Both the position numbers and the translations under genes were made by a program. DNA of 27,788 nucleotides. Origin: Basidiobolus ranarum. Its lineage: Eukaryota > Basidiobolomycota > Basidiobolomycetes > Basidiobolales. This document shows positions 1 to 10,494 of this stretch, piece after piece. Under the pieces are notes generated by a model. It was not told the DNA's origin and did not search any database. It worked only from the letters and a program-made list of their open reading frames with translations. Numbering within the stretch: the first letter of the stretch is position 1; every line of letters starts with the position of its first letter. The DNA lies in the NCBI GenBank assembly GCA_040143965.1, contig JASJQH010000119.1, forward strand, positions 1 to 27,788. Direction: 5' to 3'.

Positions 1-96
1 CATACTTTCATTGTCGACTACTTCCTCGGAAACCAAGGCTAGCTGTTTTCTCAAGTCTTTTCGCAAAGCTGTTTTCAGTGCTTTAATACCACTCAT
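1..96 (-). CDS. FAU1: 5-formyltetrahydrofolate cyclo-ligase, N-terminal part (partial at window edge)
   Basis: Reading leftward from the ATG at 96, 32 codons are open to the window edge. They begin MSGIKALKTALRKDLRKQL and continue with an acidic LVSEEVVDNES segment. This Lys/Arg/Leu helix followed by an S-E-E turn is the usual start of 5-formyl-THF cyclo-ligase (MTHFS; yeast Fau1), which converts 5-formyl-THF to 5,10-methenyl-THF with ATP in one-carbon metabolism. The catalytic and ATP-binding parts lie outside the window, so the call rests on the N-terminal helix alone. The gene is divergent from the SDR gene at 321, separated by about 220 bp. Confidence 0.6.
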   Translation of the reverse strand, partial: MSGIKALKTALRKDLRKQLALVSEEVVDNESM

Positions 97-320
97 TTGA
101 ATTGTCTGCTAAATAAAAACGAATAAAAATTCACACAATAAATGGCAGACTCTGCTAATTAAAAGAACTAGTAAAATTGATTAAAATCTATTTATCCGAT
201 TACTGAAGGAATGGTTCCTGGTGTGTAACTTGCTACCCCACAATAGTTCGTGACTAATAAAGGTTCAACTTGCGGTTTGGTACTTGATATCGTCTTGGAC
301 TATCACGGCTTCTATTCAAA
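97..320. promoter_or_regulatory. Short divergent intergenic promoter region
   Basis: This 224 bp AT-rich stretch separates two divergent start codons, so both promoters must lie here or overlap the 5' UTRs. I see no recognisable operator, RNA gene or long repeat. Assignment as a promoter is by position only. Confidence 0.4.
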
Positions 321-1275
321 ATGGACCAGAATAATTTTGTTGAAATTCTCATACTTGGTAAAGGATTTATTGGAAACTATGTTTATGATTTGTGTAAAAA
401 GGAAGGATTGACAGTAGCGGCAACTACCAGAGATGGCCGCGAAGGAACCATTCCTTGGACTTTGGAATCAAGAACGACTTTACCACCAGCTAAAACAGTA
501 GTGATTACATTTCCAATTGGTACAGGTGCCGAATTCCGTACTTTAGCAGAAGAGTATAACAAATTGCACGACATTCAACCTCAGTATATTTTTTTATCCT
601 CCACTCGCCCTTTTGACAAGCTTAACTCTACCAGACATTCACCCATAGATCCTAAGCATACTCGATTAGATACTGAAAAGGCTGTACTTGAAGCACCTTT
701 TCGTGGAAGTATAGTTCAGTATGTGTCATACGGATAATGATATATTGATATATTCTTCTCATTTACTGATTATTTATTAGCTTGTCTGGCTTGTGGGGTG
801 GAGCAAGGTAAGCCATCACAAAGAAATATTGGAGTGTCTTGGATTTAATGCTAAGTAATTTTTTAGACAGCCTCGCAACTGGCTTCGGTTCTTTATGACA
901 CCTGAAAAGCTCAAGAGCAGTATTGTATCACGCCAGCTTCATCTAGTCCATGGTGCCGACGTAGCCAAAGCTATTGTTCGCGGATTGCATTCGCAGTTCA
1001 CGCCCGGGGAAAGATGGCTTCTATCTGATGGAAAGGTTTACGACCGTTTAGAGCTTGTAAAATCCTGGAAAAATCAGGACCAGCTCAAAATCATTGAGAG
1101 TTTAAGAAGCGATCCTGAAGTTGCTGCTGTTATTGGTACACAACCCTTTGATGAAGTGGTTGTGGGTGCTGAAAACATCGATCTCCCACGAAGACTGAAT
1201 CCCGACGAATTTTGGGAGCACTTCAAAGTGAGCCCCGACTACTATTTTGATCCTTATTGTCAAGAAGATATATGA
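321..1275 (+). CDS. Atypical SDR-family NAD(P)-binding Rossmann protein
   Basis: Three exons, 321-718, 781-807 and 867-1275, give a 277-residue protein. The first intron has GTATGT and the second GTAAGC. The middle exon is only 27 nt, and joining it restores the string LSGLWGGARQPRNW, which neither flanking frame has alone. The N-terminus has a beta strand followed by GKGFIG, a GxGxxG dinucleotide-binding loop. Residues around 205 carry HGADVA, matching the H-x-x-D-V-A stretch common in extended SDRs. The usual catalytic YxxxK is not evident: the equivalent segment reads TRLDTEK. It may therefore be a non-catalytic or divergent member, like the bacterial YeeZ-type group. Substrate and pathway are unknown. 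It ends about 220 bp before TBCK on the same strand. Confidence 0.85.
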
Positions 1276-1493
1276 TATGGAACTTGTCTTTCTTGTTTAA
1301 TAAAATGAGAAGTTAAACATTTGGTTAACTATCTGCATTTTGATACTTACTTTTATATTACTGAATTTATATATATAATCATCGCATTTTAAGAGACGTA
1401 CTCTTACCATGACCATTTGATCAGCATTGAATTTATGTAACTTGAATACCAACCAAACTATTTGAAACGAATCGTTAGTGGAGACTAGGAAGT

Positions 1494-4400
1494 ATGTATG
1501 CTACTTCGAAGAATATAGCCAGTGGGGCTTATGGTACTCAGGATAGAGGGCAGCTTTGCATTTCTAGTTTTATCGCTTCAACCAACTCCCAAAACAAATT
1601 CAACCATAATGGACTGCCTCTTACACCTTCTACCACAGAAATCCTTGGTCGCTTTCAGAAGTTGCAAGTAGGATATATACTATGAGAACTTCTGTTCAGT
1701 ATCCCGAATTCAAACGTTTACTTTAGACTTTAGAACATCCGAATTTGAGTGAATATATAGATCTCAGTAAGGGAAAACACGGTGATTTTTGGTTCATTTA
1801 CACCCTGACTTTTGAAAGAACATCCACTCAACAAAATTACTTTATATTAGAGAGGTTGTTTTTAGTGTCTGAAGTATACGATAAATCGTTGTCGGCGATA
1901 TCTCTCCAAAAAAGGTATTCTATACGTGGTAGCTCCTGCAATGTGTTATATAGGTACTCAATGCAATGTAAACCTATATTATAGTTCAAGTCTAGATTTC
2001 TTCCAACTGAAAAGATGTGCATTCCAAGTGCTTCTTTCTCTAAAATATCTGCAAGATAATGGAATTGTTCACCGAAACCTTTGCCCGAGCAACATCTTAT
2101 TCGATTCTAAAGTAAGGCACTTTTATGGTTATTTTTTAAGGTCATTAGCTTATATTAGTGCTACAAGGATAATGTCAAACTCGCCGGTTATGGTTTATAT
2201 TATGTAACTGGAAAGGGGCACGATGTAGATTTTCCTATAGGGTATGCTTAGTTAATTTTTCAAAGATAATGGCATTGTTACTAACTTGATTACAGTTCCC
2301 CATTCTATATGGCCCCAGAAGTCCTTTCATGCGGTCATGTATCATATAATGTACTATCGACATCTCAAAGATTCCAATTCTATCGATTGAACAAATTCTA
2401 ACTATCGTATATTTGTAGGAATCCATTTGGTCTCTAGGTGTTATCCTTTTTGAAGCGTTTGTAGGCGAATCTTTTTGGATATGTGAGGAAAACGAACTGT
2501 ACACAATTATGGAAGCTATCCATAATTTAGTGGACAAAAACAAAGAGGATCCTGCCTCGAAAGACGATAACTTTTGGAGCAAAGCGTTCAAGGAAGTTAA
2601 GGGAATTAACACGGAGGCATTAACGAAATTGAGTGAGCATTCAAATGAGGATGAGAAGGTTTTATGGAAATTCATTTCATCTTGCCTGGTAATCAACTCA
2701 GATGAACGAGCAACGGCGTCACAATTACTTTCCCACCCATTGTTCGACAGTATAATCAAAGAGGGCTTTCCTTCAAATTACCAACTATGGTGGGATAAGC
2801 CATTGCTATTTTCTGATCGATTTTCCAAGATTTCTGATGAAGAGATTCTTCTCATTGATACCTATCCAAGAAGACTGAGTGATCTTAGCCTGTTGCATGC
2901 ATATCATCTTTGGAAAATATCTGGGGGAAATTTGGAGCTAGAGATGATACGACACGGAGCCCTTTTGAGTACCCCACCGGTTCAGCGCGTACCACGAATT
3001 GTTCGCGTTCTTGAGGGTGAAGAAATTGGCTCACACCGAAATGACGCTAATTACTACTCGGATATATTTTGTAAAATCAATCTCGAAGAGTTGGAGGAAA
3101 AAATCCTGAACACTAAAGGAGTAATCTCCGAAAATATCGATTTGGACTATGAACACATTAAACCACTTGACACTCAAGATATTAAATTCCATTCATCTAA
3201 AGAGCTAGAGAAGAACGAAGACCAAACTCAATCGGAAATCATGTACGATTTCGAAGGGCGCCATGAAAATTCAGCCGTTTGCCTGGAAAGAGTTCCGCTT
3301 CTCATTAGAGAAAGAGATCCTGTTTATCAGTTCCATCGCATTTCACTATTTATAGAATTGCTTCGACAATACCCTGCTTCTCGAGATGAAATCATACACC
3401 ATGCCAAGCTTGATATACCACCAATACTCCGCGGACAAATATGGGCATCTATTCTCGGGATTGTCGGGAATCCTGAAGCCGTGTACGATTCCTTTGATAA
3501 AGAATCAGAAACTGATACCGATCGACAGGTATATTATAGCTTTTATAATAGATGAGTCATTGGAAGTGTTTAGAAAGTGTTTACTAACAACCAGCTTTTT
3601 GTATGTTAGATTGATTTAGGTAACTTTCGTTTGAATCTCCACGCTCTTGATTTAATTTTCCTCTAATTCTCACATATTGACTAGATGTTCCAAGATGTCA
3701 TCAATATAACTCTCTGTTAGCCTCTTCCGTTGGTCATGAGAAACTAAAAAGAATTCTAAAGTGTTGGACTGTTGCAAATGGGAAACTAGTCTACTGGCAA
3801 GGTATTAGAGTTCAACCTTTGCGACTTTAACGAACAGAATTCTCACATAACCACATGCAGGACTTGATTCGCTTTGTGCCCCGTTCTTAACTTTGAACTT
3901 TAGTGACGAACCACTTGCATTTAGCTGTCTTCAAGCCTTTATACCTCGTTTCCTAAAGAATTTCTTTACTGCTGACAATTCGGATACAATTCAGGAGCAT
4001 TTAGCAGTATTCCAACATATTTTATCGTACCACGATCCCGAACTCTCTAGCCATTTAAAATCCATCGGGTTTCTACCTGAATTGTACGCAATTCCTTGGT
4101 TTCTAACTCTATTTACTCGTAAGTCTAAATTAATTCTACCTACTATCTTGGCCTTCGGGTTAGTAACATTTGACCTTATAATAGATGTATTTCCTCTTCA
4201 CAAAATATATCACCTTTGGGATAAACTTTTGGTGGGAACTGCCTCTCTACCACTGTTCATGGGTGTCTCTATCCTCCGACAGATTAGAGAAGTATTGTTG
4301 GCAAGTGAATTCAATGACTGCATTGGTCTTTTCTCAGAAGCGTTTCCTGATGTGGATATCGAGAGATGCTTCCACTTTTCTCAATCAATGTTCGAAAATA

Positions 4401-5117
4401 CGCCGCATTCCATTATTAGTACTATCTTTAAACCAGGGCATGAGCATACTGATGTCATACAAGACGTGCAAGTAAGTAATATTTAACTACTCGCTTAAAA
4501 GAGGGCTATTCAGGTCTAACTTTATGTATTGCGTTAGTGTTGGTGGGAGCAACCTATCCCGGTCAGTGTAAGAAAATCCGAATTGGCACCTCGAATCAAT
4601 ATACATGATTTGGTAAAGATTGGAGAGCATGCAATTGTGATTGATACCAGAGATGATGAGGAGTAAGTGAAACGTACGTAGTAAATATACCAATGAGTAG
4701 TTATTGACCTTTGAGTGATAGGTTCCTTCATGGCCACATACCTTATTCTCTTAATATGCAGCCATCGTATCTTGAAGTCACAGTATTCTATCTTAAAAAG
4801 CTGAAGAGAGATTATCACATTGTACTATCAGATAGAGGTGACAGTGGACCACAGGTAAATTCATATTTCAACAGTGAGATTTAGCGCATCGAGCCAGCCT
4901 AAACCTTTGTGACCATTTATAGGTTGGAGAACTACTCGTGAACAATGGGTTTCCTCGAGTGAGCATTCTTGCAGGAGGGATGGATGCTATAAGAGTAAAT
5001 TCGGCACTTTATTCACTATGTTCATGTAGACCGGTGAAACAAATGCTAAAAGCCAAACTAGATAATCCCATTACTTTCTGGAGATGTAGAACCACACTTC
5101 AAAAGAATACCCCTTGA
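1494..5117 (+). CDS. TBCK: TBCK: pseudokinase-TBC-rhodanese protein
   Basis: Fourteen exons: 1494-1667, 1727-1781, 1851-1914, 1985-2111, 2168-2241 (or from 2159), 2296-2350, 2419-3528, 3610-3619, 3685-3801, 3861-4118, 4185-4471, 4538-4662, 4722-4854, 4923-5117. They give about 927 residues, close to human TBCK (893). The kinase-like domain (about 30-270) starts at [17 protein letters not shown]. It has [13 protein letters not shown] where HRD is expected and LAGYG for DFG, so both catalytic Asp are missing and it reads as a pseudokinase. The TBC domain (about 515-745) keeps the Arg finger in IDLDVPR and the Gln finger in YWQG. The rhodanese domain (about 800-915) lacks the active-site Cys. 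In animals TBCK is a subunit of the endosomal Rab5-linked FERRY complex and affects mTOR signalling. A role here is by homology. Start: first in-frame ATG; the N-terminal 30 residues are unsupported by homology. Confidence 0.93.
3610..3619 (+). other. TBCK: 10-nt microexon of TBCK
   Basis: The ten bases between TATGTTAG and GTAACT encode I-D-L plus the first base of D. With them the join reads [15 protein letters not shown], matching the human TDRQIEVDIPRCHQY. Without them the catalytic Arg-finger motif IxxDxxR is destroyed. The flanking introns are 81 nt (3529-3609) and 65 nt (3620-3684). Confidence 0.88.
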
Positions 5118-5227
5118 ATTTCCGGAGATTAAGTCTAAACTATTTAAAATCGGGATTTTATTACATAAATGGAATGCTTTTCATACTTTCATTATTTATT
5201 TTATTAATCTAAAGAGAAAGAGTGATT

Positions 5228-7720
5228 TTAATTCTTCTCAGAAATAGTTTTCGATTCGGTATTTGAAGTGTTGTCAATCTTGCGTTTCTTCGAATGTTCG
5301 ACGAGTTGTCTAGGGAAATGGATTTTGTTTAGACGAGGTGGAAAGAGGTGAGTAGATATTAGATCAAAGCTTACTTCTTATGGTTGATCCTTTGCTTATC
5401 GTAACCAGACATCGTGTTGATGGTCTTACGATTGATAGGACGTTGTTTAAGATTCTTCTTGTCATTTTTACTGAGATACATCGCGTGAGTAATAGTTTGG
5501 ATTGGATTGAAAATTCAATAAACATATACCTAGGGTTCTTCACTGTTAACATCCAATCTGGTACATCACAACCTGATTCCCTCATTACGTTGACGATACT
5601 ATGAAAGGGACGTTAGTTAATGCGCAGTAGCATGTGTTTCTGATCAAACAATACCTCTTCAGATGTGGAGCATCATCCTTGGTGAAATAAGTAACTGCTT
5701 CACCAGCACGACCGGCACGACCAGTACGACCTGTGCAATAAAACCAATAAATCAATGAAATCCCAATCAACAATTCCGACTCCGCATCCGCGCTAAACTT
5801 ACCAATACGATGAATGTAGCTCTGTACTGATTGTGGGAAATCATAATTAATAACCAAATTGACCCCTTTGAAATCGATACCACGGGCCATCAGTTCAGTT
5901 GCAATCAACACCCAGATGCGACCAGCCTTAAAGCTATCGATGATATTGTCTCTCTGATAGAAGAATTAACACTCGGCCAACCAAATCGATGCAATGATAT
6001 GGATTCTTACCTGTGCTTTGGTTCTCTCTGAATGGATAACATCCACATTAATTCCATCATAAACCAACTCATGGAACAACTCTTTAGCACGCTCAATGGA
6101 CTGTACGAAGACCAATACGGGGGGCTTGATGCCCTTTTGAACCAACTGTCGGATACCAATGAGCTTTCCTTCCTCCTCACCGACGTATACTAATTCTTGT
6201 TTAATCGTGTCAGTGGCAGCGTTTCTTGGTTACCATGAGATTGTTAGTAAATGCCGAAACCAATGTGCAGAGCAGATAATATAGCTTACTTGGCACCAAT
6301 CACTATTCTGATAGGATCTTTCATCACAGTCTTGGCAAGAGACTCAACGCCAGAAGGAATGGTGGCACTGAAAAGGGATTTTTGTAATTTGGTATATGTA
6401 CATGAGGCAAAAATCTCATCCATTTGCTCCAAGAATCCTAGTTCAAGGAGTTTATCGGCTTCATCGAGAATTAAATGGCGAACACTGTAGAAAGTGGGGT
6501 AAGTCTCATGGGACTAGGGAATGAAATGCATCATCAACTTACTTATTCAATTTGATTTGGTCTTGTTGAATGGCATGAACCAGTCTAAGGGGTGTGGAGA
6601 TTAAGATATCTAGAAAAATGCATCAATACATACATATGGAATCAACCTAATAATACTAACGTGACTAACCAAACTTCTGCTTCAATTGAGCGTCATGTGC
6701 TTGAGTGGCAAGGGAAGCCTTGGTAAGCATACAGATCTTGAACTTCTTTCCAGCGCTCATCAACTTAAACACGTTGTAAATCTGTTGAGCCAACTCTCGA
6801 GTAGGAGCAATGACCAAAGCGCGGTAGCCGACCTTCTCGGGGCCGTTGAGGTCGTGAAGAATAGGTAATACGTATGCCAACGTTTTACCGGAACCGGTAG
6901 GAGCACATGCCATAATCTCTCGATTCTAAATAATCCAAATTTACCACGGATTAGTGAATGGAATCCATGCAAAGCATTCTTGAAAGAAACATACGTGAAG
7001 CATGATAGGAACAGACTGCATTTGGATTGGGGTAGGTTTTTTGAAACCTGCTTGTTCTAGGTTCTTCTTTAAGAATGGACGAAGTCCGTGTCTAAAGAAT
7101 TTGGTCAAGAATAAACATAATTACAGCAAAACTACTCATACGCTTTACAATACTTAAAGGATACTGTTTAAAGAGGTCGGGGAAGGACCGGAAAGGGTTT
7201 GGGATATCGTCACCATAAACTTTGATTTTAAAAGTTTTTCTAAATTGGGCGGCCTATAGATGGGGAGTCAATGTCTGTATCGTCGAATTCTATGAAACCA
7301 ATATAATAATACCTCTTCTAAACTCTCAAATGGACCAATTTCTACTCAGCCAGACGAATAAACAGGGTAAGAGATATATACAAACAAATCAACGCGAACT
7401 TCTAGCATACCTTCTTCTTCGACCTCATCGATTTGTTCACTCTTTTCCTTGCTTCCCTTTTTCTCAACCTTTTTACTTTTGGCGGAGTAATTATTAAAGA
7501 AATCTAGCTCGTGTGGAAGTTCGTCAACATTGTTGGTGGTATTATTTTTTTCGGTCAAACTTGGAGTTGGTTTCTATATGTATATTTCGTGGATTAATGG
7601 AGGTGAATTGGAGTCAGTCACGTTAGCAGATGTGTGACTAACCTCAAATAAAGCGACGTCTTCACTAAAACGTTTTTTATTGAATCTAGCACCAGCACCT
7701 AAAGCTCTAAAAAGGTCCAT
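5228..7720 (-). CDS. ROK1: DEAD-box RNA helicase Rok1/DDX52
   Basis: Fourteen exons (minus strand): 7720-7643, 7573-7411, 7341-7313, 7253-7165, 7091-6995, 6925-6670, 6609-6543, 6484-6290, 6224-6011, 5953-5803, 5730-5655, 5598-5530, 5470-5375, 5309-5228. They give 553 residues (yeast Rok1 564, human DDX52 599). The N-terminus [19 protein letters not shown] matches DDX52 specifically. Motifs in order: Q motif [16 protein letters not shown] (160-167), Ia PTRELAQ, II DEAD (267-270), [35 protein letters not shown]. The C-terminus is basic with KKRK, consistent with nucleolar localisation. Rok1 is an ATP-dependent helicase needed for early 18S rRNA processing and release of snR30. It is convergent with TBCK (110 bp between stops) and divergent from END3. 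Exon 9 uses a CAAG acceptor rather than YAG. Confidence 0.95.
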
Positions 7721-8167
7721 CTAAAATAACAAATACAGCTTCCGAGTGAAATGAAATTGATAGAAATCCCTCTTTTACTCGAAGTCACTCTCTTTTCTAT
7801 TGTCATTGACTTTGAATTTTTTTTTTTCTTCTTGATTTTGTAAGTCGGCATCTTGTCAAAATAATTCTTGATAATTCATGATAATATTGGAGTTTGGTCT
7901 AAATATTCTTACTGATTTGAGACTGCTATACATGTTACGAGTTTTGAGATTTTTGATTTGATTAATCGTTCGATTAATTCTTCTCGGGTAACTGATTTAT
8001 TCGTGAAGTTTGGATGATTCTAACAATACGGTCATTGGCTTGAGGGCCAATGAAAGAACCAAAATCAAGACTAAACTTATAGATTCCATTTCAAGTCTGT
8101 CAGAGTGACCGGGATCAAGTTTAACAAATACTCGTACTCACAACATACCTCTACAGCCTATTTTCTA
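7721..8167. promoter_or_regulatory. Divergent ROK1/END3 promoter region with two inverted repeats
   Basis: The 447 bp between the two divergent starts contain two perfect inverted repeats. At 7961-7978 ATTAATCG and CGATTAAT flank two bases. At 8032-8053 TCATTGGC and GCCAATGA flank six bases, so a CCAAT pentamer lies on each strand. CCAAT is the core site of the NF-Y/Hap (CBC) complex. A run of T follows the ROK1 side (about 7819-7828). Regulation by these sites is inference. Confidence 0.5.
8032..8053. promoter_or_regulatory. Head-to-head CCAAT inverted repeat
   Basis: The 8 bp arms TCATTGGC / GCCAATGA are perfectly complementary around TTGAGG. Each arm contains a CCAAT pentamer in GCCAATGA context. 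It lies about 115 bp upstream of the END3 ATG and about 310 bp upstream of the ROK1 ATG. NF-Y/CBC binding is a consensus match only. Confidence 0.45.
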
Positions 8168-9852
8168 ATGGAGTTTCAACCTGGTGAACGTGAAAGATTT
8201 GGGGAAATCTTCAACTCTTTAAACCCCGTAAACGGTTACCTTTCGGGTTAGCATACTTATTTCTTCATGTAACTCGCGGATTGTTTAAAAACTCTTTTAT
8301 ATTTACCTATTTGTACACTACGTACAGGAGAACAAGCACGAAATGTATTCTTGGAATCAGGCTTGAACGTTTCTATCCTCGAAAAAATTTGGTAAGATAT
8401 ATACTCTTAAAAACCTTCATCACGCTTGACGTTTTTCTTTGAAGCTAAACATTTACCCTCTCCGACTTCATCTGGTTCATCCTTGAAGGGATCTTGCTGA
8501 TATGGATAAGGATGGTGCCATGACTTTTGATGAGTTCGCTGTTGCAATGAAATTTATTTACGAGTCGATAAATGGCCAGCCACTTCCTAATTCCGTTCCC
8601 TCTGGTTTGCTTCCTCGTAGTAATAATTTAAGTAGTCCAAATAACTCTTACTCTGGGTATCAAAATACTTCAGTTCCTTCTCCACAAACCTATGGCATGG
8701 TATGGGGTTCTTTAGGTCAATGTATACGGTGTTTGCTTATACTAACTCATACTATTTTCAGGGTAGTCAAGGAACCGATGCTTTCGATTGGAACGTGCCT
8801 TTGTCCGATAAATTCGCTTACGAAAGTATCTTTACCAAGTACACCGATGATGGACAATATGTAGCCGGTATGTGAACAGTAGATCAAGTTTTACGTTACA
8901 ATCATAGCATGTATAGAAATAGAAGATTAATTTGAAGGTGTTTAGGTAATCATCTTGACGAGTTGTTTCAATCTTTCAACCTCTCTAACGATGAGATCTA
9001 CGCTGCCTGGTATGTATCATCTAAAGATTCACATAATGAAATCCATTCACCTCACTAAAGCTCGTTACAGGCAACTTGTTGATGTTAAGAATGTGCAGCA
9101 ACTGAACAAAGAACAATTCATCACATTCTTACATATTATCAATCACTTGAGAAAGGGACTTGCTCTCCCTCAACAATGCCCCCAGAGGACCATCAATGGG
9201 TTCAAACTTGACGGTAATAACAACTCTCGTTCCTTGTTGGATACACCTCCACAGTCTATGAATAGGAATAAGCCTCTTGACGCCGGAAGAGTTGGTTCCA
9301 CACCATCTAAAATCGCCAAAAATGCTGTTTTGGCAGAGAGCTATTTGACTCGAGTTGGAGCTAGCTCAGCTATTGGACGTTCATGTAAGATACCCTATTT
9401 TAATTTATCTTTTAGAAAGCATGACGACTAATTCCATCATCACAGCCACCTTTACAAGTGGATCCAAATACAAGGTATCCGACGAAGAGGAGAAACTCCA
9501 AAAAGAACTCGCGGAATTGGAGCGATCAATCGAGGAAAAACAAAAAGAAAGAGACCTGAATGCCAAAGTATACAGTGAATCTACCAACTCCAAAGTAAAG
9601 GACCAACTTCAAGCGTTATACAAGTTTAAACAGCTAGAGCTTGCAAATAAAAAAGAATTAGTCGAGAATGTGGATGGTAATTCGGATCAAACTACCCGTC
9701 AAATGCAACTAGATCGAAGAGCGATAGACGAGCTAAAGATGAACATTCGTAATCTTAAAAATCAAAAGCAATCTTTGGAATCACATATCAACTCTACTCA
9801 ACAAGAATTGGAAAAGGTTTTGAAGGAAATTGAAATGCAGAAATCCACTTGA
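8168..9852 (+). CDS. END3: Actin cytoskeleton-regulatory protein End3 (EH-domain, Pan1 complex)
   Basis: Seven exons: 8168-8246, 8328-8391, 8489-8699, 8762-8867, 8946-9009, 9071-9384, 9446-9852. They give 414 residues (yeast End3 349). EH domain 1 covers residues 8-100 with ILEKIWDLADMDKDG, an EF-hand loop preceded by the NPF-pocket Trp. EH domain 2 (about 125-220) begins FDWNVPLSDKFAYESIF and has a degenerate calcium loop. A linker carries ESYLTRVG, also typical of filamentous-fungal End3. Residues about 293-412 are a Glu/Lys/Gln-rich coiled coil that in yeast binds Pan1. End3 works with Pan1 and Sla1 at cortical actin patches during endocytosis. The last intron was set at 9385-9445 because the nearer AG (9415) creates a stop. 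Exon 3 uses a GAAG acceptor. Confidence 0.92.
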
Positions 9853-10494
9853 TATTGGTCACCATTTAATCTATAAACACTTTTATATAAACAAGTTCTT
9901 GCTTCCTCTTTGCCTTCTTGAGTATATTTGTTACACTCGATACAGGAATGATGCAAATTAAATTGCTCATATATTCCTACTAAAACATGGTCACTTAAAT
10001 GCTAGTTCGTAATTCTAGCACCGTTTTAGCTGAACCCGAAGCAATAATGCCATCCAATATTGTAACTACATACAGTTCATAATTAGTACATATGCTTTAG
10101 CCCTATTCTTTTGAACTGTATTTCACCAAAGATAGTTCTTCTGGTGCTTTCAATCTACTTTATACGTGCTTAGTGCTGTTCTGTTACACTTTCTACTTTA
10201 CTCTTTTACTGAACAAATTAAGTTTGAGCCCCTATTTGAGCTCTTTTCGATATCTGTAAGCTTAGACTCTATCCTGATAACTAGGTATATGTACTATATA
10301 GATATGTTGATCGAGATGAGCATATATCCGCATTCATAATTATCCATAAATTACTAATTTCACATAATCATATAAATCTCGGCCATAAATATAAGGGGCT
10401 TTAATAAGGGTCCATATTTTATGAACCTAAACCCCCCTCCTCCGATATTGAAAATGGTTACAGCTTGAGAAACGACTTTAGATGGTTGCAGGTC
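9853..10494. other. Intergenic region between END3 and the FGDF protein gene
   Basis: 642 bp of AT-rich sequence hold the END3 3' end and the promoter of the next gene. There is a C-rich run near 10432. No RNA gene, repeat or conserved ORF was recognised. Short upstream ATGs (for example at 10454) precede the chosen start and end quickly, so they could be small upstream ORFs. Confidence 0.35.

Noticed and set aside
2235-2759. 174-codon minus-strand open frame
   Set aside because: It is antisense to TBCK exons 6-7, which are secured by homology, and its own translation resembles nothing.
4983-5070. Possible extra 35-nt intron near the end of TBCK (GTAAAT at 4998 to CATGTAG)
   Set aside because: It would give a shorter tail slightly closer to the human end, but 35 nt is well below every other intron here and no branch site is visible.
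5364-5911. ORFs reading through ROK1 introns (63-108 codons)
   Set aside because: They are segments of ROK1 exons 10-13 extended into introns; homology to DDX52 fixes the spliced form.
9385-9415. 31-nt intron in END3 ending at the nearest TTTTAG
   Set aside because: It is too short and the join makes an immediate stop. The next acceptor, at 9444-9445, gives a normal 61-nt intron and keeps the frame.
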